Part shown: one piece after another, positions 44,155 through 54,627 of the stretch
Layout of the letters: each line of letters starts with the position of its first letter
Numbering within the stretch: the stretch's first letter is position 1
Assembly: GCA_022497155.1 (NCBI GenBank)
Contig: MU385738.1
Span: 372,001 to 436,000 of the forward strand
Source: Whalleya microplaca
Lineage: Eukaryota > Ascomycota > Sordariomycetes > Xylariales > Xylariaceae
Direction: 5' to 3'
DNA: 64,000 nt
Notes under the pieces: model-generated
The model's database searches: none
Seen by the model: only the letters and a program-made list of their open reading frames with translations
What the model was told of the DNA's origin: nothing
Program-made: the position numbers and the translations under genes

Positions 44155-44961
44155 ATGCCGCCTCTCCGCCCTCTATCCGCACCACCGCGGTGCCTCTGCC
44201 CATCCTCACCCTCCTCAACCACCCTCCTCCGCGCCCTCAGCACCAGCAGCCCCCTCGCGCGGCAAAAGCCCTCGCACCTAACCGTGCCCGCGGCCGAGCT
44301 GCCCGAGTACCCCTACGGCCCCTTCTACACGTACAAGCAGCGCAACCAGGGGCTGTACGGCACGTCGAAGATCCGCTTCGGCAACGTGGTCGCGCCGCGC
44401 TACCACAACAAGTCGCGCACCACCTGGCTGCCGAACCGCCACACCAAGCGCCTGTGGTCCCCCGCGCTGCACGCCTTCATCCGCACGCGTATGACCGCCG
44501 GCGTCCTGCGCACCATCGATTCCCTCGGGGGTATTGATGAGTACCTGCTCGGCTCCAAGACCGCGCGGATCCGCCAGCTCGGGCCGGCTGGGTGGGCGTT
44601 GAGGTACAAGATCATGCAGACGCCGGCGATACAGGCGCGGTTCGCGGCCGAGCGCGAGAAGTTGGGGCTCCCGCCGAAGAGCGTGCAGCAGGTGGAGAGC
44701 GAGAAGGCGGATGCGGGGGTCTCGGAGGCTGCGGTTGCGGAGGTCGATGCGATGTTGGAGGCTGATGAGGAGTTTGTTATTGGTGGGGGCCAGGATGGCG
44801 GGGCTGAGAAGCGGGTGCGTTCGAGTAAGGAGAAGGTCGAGGATGCTGGGGCTGAGGAGGGCGTGCGTGAGAGTAAGGAGGCAGTTGAAGATGCTGGGTT
44901 GATTGTGGAGGAGCCGACGCCACAGCAAGATGCCGGGAAGACGACATCGCCGAACCCGTGA
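44155..44961 (+). CDS. MRPL24: mitochondrial large-subunit ribosomal protein bL28m
   Basis: A single-exon gene encodes 268 aa. Residues 1-40 are a Ser/Pro/Arg-rich mitochondrial presequence. The conserved core at residues ~50-140 reads YPYGPFYTYKQRNQGLYG, IRFGNVVAPRYHNKSRTTWLPN, KRLWSPALHAFIRTRMT and VLRTIDSLGGIDEYLL, which is the signature of fungal bL28m (yeast MRPL24). The C-terminal 90 residues are an acidic low-complexity extension containing an imperfect duplication (VRSSKEKVEDAG / VRESKEAVEDAG). The ATG at 44155 is in AAGATGCC context. It is a core gene flanked by the HET island on one side and TRP on the other. Confidence 0.94.
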   Translation: MPPLRPLSAPPRCLCPSSPSSTTLLRALSTSSPLARQKPSHLTVPAAELPEYPYGPFYTYKQRNQGLYGTSKIRFGNVVAPRYHNKSRTTWLPNRHTKRLWSPALHAFIRTRMTAGVLRTIDSLGGIDEYLLGSKTARIRQLGPAGWALRYKIMQTPAIQARFAAEREKLGLPPKSVQQVESEKADAGVSEAAVAEVDAMLEADEEFVIGGGQDGGAEKRVRSSKEKVEDAGAEEGVRESKEAVEDAGLIVEEPTPQQDAGKTTSPNP

Positions 44962-45392
44962 TATGCTTATTCTACTCGGCTTTCCCGTGTCTTTGAGGAA
45001 CTGCGGTATGAAGCGAAAGCTGCCACGTATCTAGGACATATGGGACAAAAGGATGCTGTGATAGGGGTGCCTTATACTGCATGGACTTATCCCTAAATCT
45101 GACAGCAGAGAAAGTCATGATACTGTATCATATGTATAGACCTTATATAAAGACGAATTGCCGATCACCTACCCCCTATCTATACACTTCCCCTGACCAG
45201 GTATCACATCAACATCTCCTAACCTCCTTTTCTTTTCAAGCCGGTCTTTAAATTCACGATCACGACCACGAACTTTTAATATTTCTTTATTTTTTCTATC
45301 GTTCATTTTCCCGACATGCCGAATCTATCAGTGATATACCCTTCCACCTACCTACCTATCTCTCCAGACCTACCCCTAACGTAAGTACCCCC
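44962..45392. other. intergenic between convergent genes
   Basis: This is the 3' flank of MRPL24 and of the tryptophan synthase gene. I see nothing else. Confidence 0.5.
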
Positions 45393-47763
45393 CTAAAATC
45401 TCAAATCCCAGCCAATCTTCGGACCCAGCCTTGGCAGCTCATCCGCGACACTCTGGACATCCTTATCACCCCGTCCACTAAGGCAAATAACCACATCCTC
45501 ATCCTCGCGCATAGTCTTAGCGAGCTCGACGGCGCCGTAAATCCCGTGCGCGGACTCGAGCGCGGGGATGATGCCCTCGAGCTGGCTGATCAACCTAAAC
45601 CCCTCGAACGCCTGCGCGTCCGTGGCCGACGCGAACGTCGCGCGCCCGCTGTCCTTCCACTGCGCCAGCTCGGGGCCCACCCCGGGGTAGTCCAGCCCGG
45701 CCGACACCGAGTGCGTGTCGGAGATCTGCCCGTGCGCGTTCTGCAGCACGTACGTGCGCACGCCGTGCAGCACGCCCTTGGACCCCGCCGACAGCGTCGC
45801 CGAGTGGCGCGCCGTGTCCAGGCCGTCGCCGCCCGCCTCCACTCCTAACAGGCGCACGCTGGCGTCGCCCGCGAACGGGTAGAACATCCCCACCGCGTTG
45901 CTGCCGCCGCCGACGCAGGCGACCACCGCGTCGGGTAACTTGCCGCGGAGCTTGCGCAGCTGCGCCTTCGTCTCCGTGCCGATCACCGACTGGAACGTCC
46001 GCACGATCGTCGGGAACGGGTGGGGGCCGATCGCGGAGCCGATGATGTAGTGCGTGTCCTCTAGGTGCACCACCCAGTACCGCAGCGCCTCGTTGACGGC
46101 GTCGCGCAGCGTCTTGCTGCCCGCCTCGACCGCGATGACCTTCGCGCCGAGGAGGCGCATGCGGAAGACGTTGAGGGCTTGGCGTCGGACGTCCTCCTAT
46201 AGTGTTGGTAAGTAAGTGATAGATTTCATGGGAAATAGCAGCGTGGAACTTACAGCACCCATGAAGACTGTGCATTCTAGACCGAACTTGGCGCAGACCG
46301 TCGCAGTGGCGACACCGTGTTGTCCAGCACCGGTCTCGGCGATGATCTTTGTCTTTCCAAGTCGCTTCGCTAGCAGTAGTTGGCCTAAGGCGTTGTTGAT
46401 CTTGTGCGAACCCGTGTGGTTGAGGTCCTCTCTCTTCAGCCAGATCTTCGCGCCACCGGCGTGTTCCGTCAGACGTTCGGCCACATGCAGCTGGCTGGGC
46501 CGTCCCATCCAGGGGTAGTGCGACCGGTACTCCTCCCAGAACTTGGGGTCGTCCTTGATGGCATTGAAGCCCTCCTCCAGCTGCGACAGGCAGTCCATGA
46601 GCGACTCGGGCACGTACTGGCCGCCGAACTCGCCGAAGCGCTCGGGGATGATGCCGTGCAGCGCGGCCAGCTGGGCGACGAGCGCGGCGTCGTCCTGCGT
46701 GATGACGCCGTTGACGGTGACGTCGTCGCCGTTGGGCTCCCGGGCGCCGTTGACGGCCTCGATGACGCCGACCTCGCGCGTGAGCTCTTGCTCCGGGTCC
46801 GACGCGCGCCCGCCGACGTAGGCGCAGTACTCCTCGACGGCCTTCGCGCCGGTGCCGGGCTCGGCTTTTTGTAGGGTGGTGACGATCTGCGAGCCGATGA
46901 CGACGCCGTCGGCGATGGCGGCCACGGACTGGAAGTGCTCGCGCGTCGACACGCCGAAGCCGACGGCGGCCGGCTTGTTGCCGCTGTACTTCTTGACGCG
47001 CGCCAGTAGGTTCGGCAGGTTGGCGTTGAGCGTGCCCAGCGCGCCCGTGACGCCCTGGCGCGAGACGACGTAGATGAAGGAGTCGGCCAGCGCGCATAGG
47101 AGGCGCATGCGGGTGTCGGAGGTGGCGGGCGCGATCAGCGGCACGTAGGAGAGACCTCCTTTGGTGCAGAGTTTTCGGAAGGACACGGCCTCCTCGGGCG
47201 GTAAGTCGCAGACGATGAAGCCATTAACGCCAGCCGCCTTACAATCGGTTAAGAGAGAGTCCTCGCCGTAGCTGAGCAGGGGGTTGTAGTATCCCATCAG
47301 CAAGACGGGGACGGTCAGGCCTTTCGATCTTGCCTCACGCAGCATGCCTAGTGTCGACTGGATGGTGACGCCATTCGCGAGAGCGGCGGTGTTGGAGGTC
47401 TGGATGGTGGGGCCGTCGGCGATTGGGTCTGTGAAGGGCACACCGAGTTCAATTACATCTGTGTTTGTCCCGTTAGTTGTTGCCATTGTTGTCATAGAAG
47501 ATCACGATAGTGGATTCGTGGGAGTGTGTTCGCCACCACGTACCGGCGCCGCCCTTCTGCATTCCCAGCATGATATCCGCCCCTTCCTCAGGCTTGGGAT
47601 AGCCGGCAGTGACATAGGTCACAAAGGCAGCCTATGCAAGCAACGGATTTGTCAGTCTAGTTCCTTGAATAGCATCGCATCGTCGTCCAGTGACAGTCAT
47701 CTATATGACACATACCCGGTTCTCGGCCTTGCAGCGCTTGAATGTCTGTTTGAGGTGCTCCAT
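45393..47763 (-). CDS. TRP5: tryptophan synthase, bifunctional alpha-beta
   Basis: The enzyme carries out the last steps of tryptophan synthesis: indole-3-glycerol phosphate to indole (alpha), then indole plus serine to tryptophan (beta, PLP). Four exons (47716-47763, 47544-47631, 46254-47458, 45393-46196) give 714 aa, the usual fungal length. Introns are GTATGT/TAG, GTACGT/ACACAG (branch ACTAAC) and GTAAGT/TATAG. The N-terminus is [16 protein letters not shown]. Alpha motifs include [18 protein letters not shown] and [10 protein letters not shown]. The linker ([15 protein letters not shown]) precedes [13 protein letters not shown] of the beta part. [11 protein letters not shown] contains the PLP lysine, [11 protein letters not shown] the phosphate loop and CLSGRGDKD the C-terminal signature. 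All catalytic motifs are intact. Confidence 0.96.
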
Positions 47764-48923
47764 GTTGTCCAATCTGCGTCAATTGAAGTAATTGAAGTAA
47801 TTGAAGGATGAAGAACAGGAGGCAAGCCTGAGGGGACGGCGTTCTCACTTTATGGGGAACTGGTTCTGAGTCACCCGTGAGAAATATGACAGGTGTGAAG
47901 AACGTCGGTATATTATTAATTTTTTGAATCCCCCAAAACTTTAATGTGTCTCTTGTCAATCAGTCAGTCTGTCAGTCAGTCAGTCTGTGGAGGGGTACTT
48001 ACCCCACTACCGCCCAGCGCCCGCACCTGCCCACCTGCAGGCTCTGATAAGCGGACCGATAAGCTCTGCAAGGGTTTGTGGTGGTGGTCTGTGCCCTGTC
48101 AGCTTAAAGGATCTCGTTACCTGTCACAGATAGTTCACTTCTCCATCATTAATGCAACATCCACCTACCACCCAGACTTCAGTAACGACGGATTATTATT
48201 GGCTAAATTGAGTTATGGGTAACTATCATATACATTTAATCGTTATAGTATACTATTAGCCCTATCACAACATCAATACAACAAGCCAGGCCATGGAACA
48301 ATTGTGCTCCGTTTACACCATGAACAGTGGCAATGTTGTGCTTTCTAATCATGACACCATGCCGAGAATTATCATCTTCACATCGTCTACGGAATATTAA
48401 CCTAGGACACGCTTTGCTATATATCGCACACAAATGGGGTGAGTACCCCACAACCAGTATAGTCTTATTGCTAGTCATCTAAACTGTAATTATATACCAA
48501 TACCATGATAAGACTTATATTAATCTTAGCACACCCATGCAGAAAATAACTTTAACGTTAAACCGGAAAATAAAAGGAATAGCGAACGGTGCTGCCAAAG
48601 AATTATGTCACTATTATAAAACTTTCGTAATCCCTCTCGAGTAATACTTTTAAGACATATAAAATAAAATAAACACCGAAACATATTATAATATATTACA
48701 ATAGCCCTTTTTTTAAACATCTTTAATGAAACTAAACTTAACTTAATATATAAAAAATTAAACCATATTATTAAAAGCTAATATTAAACTATATAACTTA
48801 GTTTAAGTGCGTTATAATAATAAGAGATTTAACTATAGCTAGCTGGTGAGGTATTTAGGTATTTATTATCGTGGATATTTAGTTAAGTTAAGGGATTCTT
48901 TTTTTATATGTAATTTTTAATAA
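47764..48923. other. TRP upstream region grading into AT-rich sequence
   Basis: The first part is the TRP promoter region, with CAGTCAGTC runs near 47960-47990. From about 48.5 kb the sequence becomes AT-rich and ORF-poor, possibly an older decayed repeat preceding the LTR nest. Confidence 0.5.
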
Positions 48924-48928
48924 ATAAT

Positions 48929-49146
48929 TATCACACTTATAATTAAAGGGACAGCGCGTAGCTTTAAATAAAAGGTCTTAAATTAACTATTATTATAAGC
49001 TTTAAGGAGGAGGAAAAACCAGTTATATATAAAGAAGCTTAAGGCACTTAATAATACCTTAATAAAGCCTCGGATCGGATTAACTGTTAATTCGGTGGAC
49101 CTTTATAATAGCCCCTATAATAACCTTTAAGCCTAGCTTTATAACA
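48929..49146 (-). repeat. outer element, left LTR
   Basis: It aligns over its full length with the split right LTR. The left copy is more mutated (TATCACAC for TGTCACAC; TATAACA for TGTGACA). Confidence 0.9.
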
Positions 49147-49239
49147 TACCCCCTAGGGGTTTAAAATAACCTAAGGGTATTTTAAAGGCCTATTTCTCTA
49201 GGCTTTTTACCCACCCCCGAGGCTGCTAAAACCAAGCTT

Positions 49240-49440
49240 TAAATAATAATAATAAAATGCCCTAGCTCTTTTAGCAGTTCCTAAAAAGTGCCTAACCTTT
49301 AAAATGCGTAAAAGGCACTTATAAAGCTACTAATCGAAAAATAAAAGTAAAAGCCCAGGCTTTTTTAATAATTCCTAAAAGGGTCGGACCTTAGAAATAC
49401 GTAAAAAGCTTTTATAAAGCTTCCTAAAAGGGTCCTTTTT
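49240..49440. repeat. imperfect ~95-bp tandem duplication inside the outer element
   Basis: Two units share GCCC(T/A)(A/G)G, AATTCCTAAAA/AGTTCCTAAAA, a variable GTGCCTAACC or GGTCGGACC and ATACGTAAAA/ATGCGTAAAA, then TTATAAAGCT. Confidence 0.6.
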
Positions 49441-49753
49441 ATAAATTATTATTTAAAGAATCCTTAAAATATATAACAATAATACCTTAACTATATATCT
49501 AGCCGTTAAGTTATAATATATTAATTAATCACATAAAAGAAAATACTTAACAGGTTAGCAGGTTAATAAGAAGCTTAGCTTTGTTAACTTTACGCTTACC
49601 GCCTTAACAGTATTAGCCCATAAATTTATTAAGAATTTTAAAATCCTTTTAATTCCCTTAACTCCCTTAAAAAAGCTTCGTTTTTAACTTTATTTATTAA
49701 GGCATATTAAGCTTTCTTTTAATAATAAAGTATCGTATTAAATTAAAAGGATT

Positions 49754-49989
49754 TGTCACGGCCTTAGGCCCTGATTGCCCTGGTTGCTGAATCAGCCTAA
49801 GCTCGTGAGTAAGGTGGTCTGTGCACCTGCACCTAGCAACCTTAGCGCGCAGCTTACACCCCCACTAAAGCACCCATATAACTTAGGTGCCGCGCTAGGT
49901 AAACTTTTAGTCCTTAAGCTACTTTTTCTCATCATTAATATACGTATACTAGACCTCTGCGCCTTATTGCGTATTTAACACCCGTGACA
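49754..49989. mobile_element. solo LTR, ~236 bp, with target-site duplication GGATT
   Basis: It starts TGTCACGGCC and ends CCCGTGACA, an inverted-repeat pair. It is flanked by GGATT at 49749-49753 and 49990-49994. It is less AT-rich than its surroundings, so it inserted after, or escaped, the decay of the host element. No internal region is present, as expected after LTR-LTR recombination. Confidence 0.88.
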
Positions 49990-51257
49990 GGATTAGAGAA
50001 TTTCGAGAAGGTGGTATTATTTACGGCATATAACAGCCTCCTGCAGCTTTTTAAAGGCTATTTATAAGTATATAACTAATTTAATATATAGGGATAATAA
50101 AAGCTCCTAAAATAACTCCCGCCTTTTATACCGCCGAGCGTTATAAATATTTAATTCTTATTATTAATTAGGTTTTTTTACCGAAAGATTATGCCGAATC
50201 ACTTTTTATATTACTTTAAAGGCATCTCGGGAATCTTTAGGGCTTTATAACGCGCTAATTTTATAAGCTACTAACTAGCCCAGTTTAGTAAAAGCCTTTA
50301 AAACGAGCTTAGGAAATTCCGTATAACTAGTTGCCCCTAAATCTTAGGAATATTATAAGCTTTAGCTTTAGCGTAAGCCTCCCTTTAGTTATTAAGCTAG
50401 GTTTTAAGCCGTATCGAGTTTAGCCTCGCCGATTGGAGTATTCGAAAATACCTAACGCGCACGACATTTAAAATGCTTTAATTTAATAGGGCTAGCTAAT
50501 CTTTTAAAACACGTAAAATCCTTTAAATTATAAGCTCTTTATTTTAAAGAAAGTCTAGCTTAAAAAGGGCTATTAAAAAAAGCTTTAAAATAATAGTAGC
50601 TAAAATCTAATTTTAAATAACTATATATTAGGATAAGGTCGAAAATTACTCGATTAATTTTATTAAGTAATCCTTACGCTCGTTATCGTATTTAGCTTTA
50701 AAATCCTTACGTATAAAAATCGTTAAAAACTTTAACTTAATACCCCGTATACCTTTATTAAGTTCCCTTCACGCAGTAACTTAATTTTTATATTCCTATT
50801 AACGATAAATAGTTTTAACTAAATTAACTAACTCGAGCGTAAGGGCCCGTAGAATTTCCGATAGCAAATAATAGTTACTATTAGGAATATCGGGATCGAT
50901 TTAATTTTATAAGCTACGTTATTAAGCATAAATACGCAGCTAAATAAACTAATCGGTCTAATTATTAAAGCAAGTAAGCTTAACGCTAATAGGTACGGAA
51001 GCGTTAAAATCGTTAATAATGGATAGTTTTATAGCTAAAAGATCGATTTTAGAGAAATTAGGTAATTTGGGAATGGAATTAAAAAAATCGAAAAGATCGG
51101 ACAAGAGCTAAAAGAGCTGCGCGCCGTTAGTTATTAGGTAGACAGCATAATTAGCAGCTTAAGCGGCAACCGGGCTCATAATTGTCACACTTACAACTAA
51201 AGGGACAGCGCGTAGCTTTAAATAAAAGGTCTTAAATTGACTATTATTATAAGCTCT

Positions 51258-51501
51258 TGTGACGGCTTAAGGAAAGAGGTGGCGCGTGCTGAGTAATAGG
51301 TGTATATTACTGTAAAATTATAAGGTGAGGAGTAAAAGGTCAGCTAATTACTGTGTGACAGCCTGACCTAAAAAAACCTCCTCACTTAATTACCTAAGCT
51401 ATTTAACTAAGCATGTGGTCCAGCAGGTTACGTATGCGGGGCCTAGGGTATGCTGCAGCTTACAGGGCCTTATAACACCCTATAAGGCTTATGCCGTAAC
51501 A
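51258..51501 (-). repeat. inner element, left LTR
   Basis: It pairs with 53425-53668, with mostly transition differences. Confidence 0.9.
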
Positions 51502-53424
51502 TTACCCCCCTAAATCCACTATATATAACAGCTAACAACAGCTAGCTTATAGCGTACCTAATATATATAAGGATTAGCCTAATTACTACTGTCCCTAAAA
51601 AGTAATTTTTTAACCTTATTTAACCCTTATATTTTAGTCTATACAAATCGTATAAGACCTAACATTAGCATTAAGTAAACTTATTAAAATTTTAAAAATC
51701 GAGTCCTTTAAAAAGATCTTATTAATCTACTATATTCTTTTATAACTATTTAATATCTTCTATAAGCTATATACCTGCTTCCTAACTTATATATCGTTAT
51801 TGTTAGCGTATAACTTGCGGAAGTTCGATTTTAGTAGCAGCAAAAGGCAATCCTAAACTAAATAGTCTATCGATTTATAACATATATATTAATATTGCTT
51901 TTAACGTAATCGTTATTCCGATTTTGTGATAAGAAGTACCTACTGTCCCTTAGGAGTTTAAAGTAACGTAATTTTGGATATTTATCTACCGTTTATTAAG
52001 GTATTTTTAAATATTATTTTAATTTCGGTTTCGGCCGCGCCGTATACGTAAATTATACTAACGGAAGTATTTATAACGTTCGGATTACGGGAACCGGAAG
52101 ATACGTAAAAGCCTAACTATTAATATAGCTAAAAGACAAATTCGTTATAAATATTTAGTACTAAATCTTTTTTAAAAAGCTTCCGTTTTAGTTTATCGTT
52201 TATAATATAACGCAAACGATTAATTCGGTACTTTTTAAACAGATTTATCTTACCTATTTCCCAGGTCTATCGGTGCTATTGCGTTAAAAAAATACGAATA
52301 AACTTATTTGGACCTTATATAGTGGATCGAAACTTAGCCGCCGCTCGTATAGCTTTATTCGGGTCGGCGTAAATTAACTTTAAAATATCTAAAATAATCT
52401 AATAATCCCAAACGCCGCTTTTTTATACGTAGGCTATAATAAAAAAGACGATATATTATATTTTAGACTTAAGGCAAACGTATATATAATAAAACTTAGC
52501 TTAAGACAATTTAATTACTTTATTATCGATTTCTAATTTACCGGCGATCTAAAAGATTTATACGTTAAAGTCTAACAGGCTAAATAAAATAGGAGGATCT
52601 AAGAAAGCTAATCGAAAGCGTAACTGCTTAGATAGTAAAATATTATAGGTAGTTTTTATAACGCCGAGCTTAAATTTAATAAAGGTTTTATCGGCCTAAA
52701 GCTGCTAAACGTAACTTTTATAATCAGCTTTTAACGCGTTAACGTAAGTATTAAATTTAAAAGTAAGTTTAATATATAGGGTTTAAAATACGGCATTTAG
52801 TTTATTACTACCGAAAAACGCTATTATATACGCTACTGCAACTAATCGCTAAAATTAACGTATAAAAAAGAAAGGAAAAGATAACTTGCCGTAACTAATT
52901 ATTAAAAATGAGTCAAAAAATGGCCGCGCTATTGCGACTAATTGCCAAAAATAGCGGGTGAAAAAAATCGGATCCGCCGTGCCTAAATATAATTTCGGAC
53001 CGAGAAAAGTGTCCAAAAAACAAGGTCGGTAAGAATAACAGACATAATTTAGCGCTAATTAATTGGATGCTGTTATACGTACTTAATTTAATAAGGTCCG
53101 ATAAGATATAGGTAGCGGGTAACTAATCGACTACGCCGGGATCCTTTAGTATAATACCCTTTAACGAACTATATGCTTTTTAAGGCTAAGCTACTGGTGT
53201 ATATAATATATTACGACAAGGTACTAATAGAGGAAAAAGGTAACTAACGAGTGACTAATTAATTATACCGGTATAAAAGGTTATTAGTGGGTAACTAATC
53301 GACTATACCTGATCGAGAAAAAGGAGGATTAACGGGTAACTAATTAACTACGCTAAAAAAAAAAGCGCTAAATTAATTCGATGGCGGAATTAGCTAAATT
53401 TAGCGCTAAAGGACCTTATAATTA

Positions 53425-53668
53425 TATAACGGCTTAAGGAAAGAGGTAGCGCGTGCTAAGTAATAAGTGTATATTACTGTAAAATTATAAGGTAAGGAGT
53501 AAAAGGTCAGCTAATTATTGTATAACAGCCTGACCTAAGAAAACCTTCTTACCTAATTACCTAAGTTATCTAACTAAGTATATGGTCCAGCAGGTCACAT
53601 ATGCGGGGCCTAGGGTGTGCTGCAGCTTATAGGGCCTTACAGCACCCCATAGGGCCTGTGCTGTGACA
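53425..53668 (-). repeat. inner element, right LTR
   Basis: It pairs with 51258-51501. Its left edge is decayed (TATAACGG for TGTGACGG) and its right edge is preserved (GTGACA). Confidence 0.9.
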
Positions 53669-53673
53669 GCTCT

Positions 53674-53816
53674 AAGGAAGAGGAAAAACCAGTTATATAT
53701 AAGGAGGCTTAGGGCACCTAGTAATACCCTAATGGAGCCTCGGATCGGATTAACTGTTGATCCGGTGGACCCCTATAACAGCCCCTATAACAACCTCTGA
53801 GCCTGGCTCTGTGACA
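53674..53816 (-). repeat. outer element, distal part of the right LTR
   Basis: It continues the LTR begun at 51183-51257. It aligns with the distal part of 48929-49146 through AAAAACCAGTTATATATAA and CCTCGGATCGGATTAACTG. Confidence 0.9.
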
Positions 53817-53821
53817 ATAAT

Positions 53822-54627
53822 GTTGCCAAATCAATACCAGCCAGCAGTGTACTTGATATCGTGGCGATTATAGGGAAACTTCACATGCGTAGTCGATTAT
53901 AATGGTGATCAATACATAATAACCAAAAAAGTCCAGATAGTACAGTATAATGTACAGCGTCTCACACCTGACGGATTGGTGATCTTGGAGTAGAGCGCCA
54001 AAACATCTCGCTGTCGTGGTTAATACTTCATCTGAAGTCGTATAAGATATAATGATACAGCACACCTGTATCTAATAATTCATCGTGGCTATCCCTCAGC
54101 TGAAGTCGAAACTGTGACAAGGGCTGTAATAAGGCTTGGAATATATCAATTCAATAATAATTCTCTAGGGCCTCTGAATAATAATTCTCTAGGGCCTCTG
54201 AGGGTGCTTATGGGTTCCAATCTAATCTGTATCGGCGTATGGTCTTATATAGACCTGCTACTACAGTACGTACTCTAGTACGCGTAATCTCTTGTTGCCT
54301 ACATCGGCGTCGTCTGATGATCATACCTTTTGTTAGGCAGTAATACATTCCATCAGTAACGAATAACAACCAACAGCACCCAATATATGTACTCGTGCAG
54401 CATTCCTGCATCTCGTATAGCTTCCAACAGGTCTTGGCTCCAATAGCCGTGTGACACAAACATTGGTGGCGGTGGCTTAGCCCTTTGGCTGCCTCTCAAC
54501 AGCAGGTACTATACTAGATGCATGTATGCATAATTCTCCGTAGCATTCACTTAACTCTCAATATCATAGCTCTTACAATTTCTTTTGTGCTCGTATGTAA
54601 CTCAATATCAGCATTTGGCCCTTCGAG
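53822..54627. other. intergenic upstream of HET gene; 24-bp duplication
   Basis: A perfect tandem copy of AATAATAATTCTCTAGGG plus CCTCTG occupies 54153-54176 and 54177-54200. Otherwise only short ORFs are present. Confidence 0.6.

Larger units (their letters stand above)
51258..53668 (-). mobile_element. inner LTR retrotransposon nested in the right LTR of the outer element
   Basis: The LTRs are 51258-51501 and 53425-53668 (244 bp each). The consensus begins TGTGACGGCTTAAGG and ends GCCGTAACA/GCTGTGACA. The target-site duplication GCTCT is at 51253-51257 and 53669-53673. The internal region (~1.9 kb) has no ORF and is heavily TpA-biased. At 2.4 kb it is too short for gag-pol, so it was either non-autonomous or is internally deleted. 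The minus-strand tract AGGGGGG beside the left LTR suggests minus orientation, as for the outer element. Confidence 0.9.
48929..53816 (-). mobile_element. outer LTR retrotransposon, decayed, with two later insertions
   Basis: The left LTR is 48929-49146 (218 bp). The right LTR is 51183-51257 continued at 53674-53816, also 218 bp once the nested element is removed. In the better preserved right copy the LTR begins TGTCACACTTACAAC and ends CTGTGACA. The target-site duplication ATAAT is at 48924-48928 and 53817-53821. The internal part is AT-rich with no ORF of its own. Without the insertions it is only ~2.2 kb, so it probably was non-autonomous. A purine tract next to the left LTR on the minus strand (AGGGGGTA) suggests minus orientation. 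C/T and G/A differences between the LTRs fit RIP. Confidence 0.9.

Noticed and set aside
45595..47097. A 500-codon open frame antisense/out of frame within the tryptophan synthase gene
   Set aside because: Arg/Gly/His-rich composition with no family motifs; it is a GC-driven shadow of the real frame, which has all tryptophan synthase motifs.
49775..49978. A 67-codon ORF within the solo LTR
   Set aside because: It lies wholly inside the LTR and has no similarity to a protein; open only because the LTR is less decayed.
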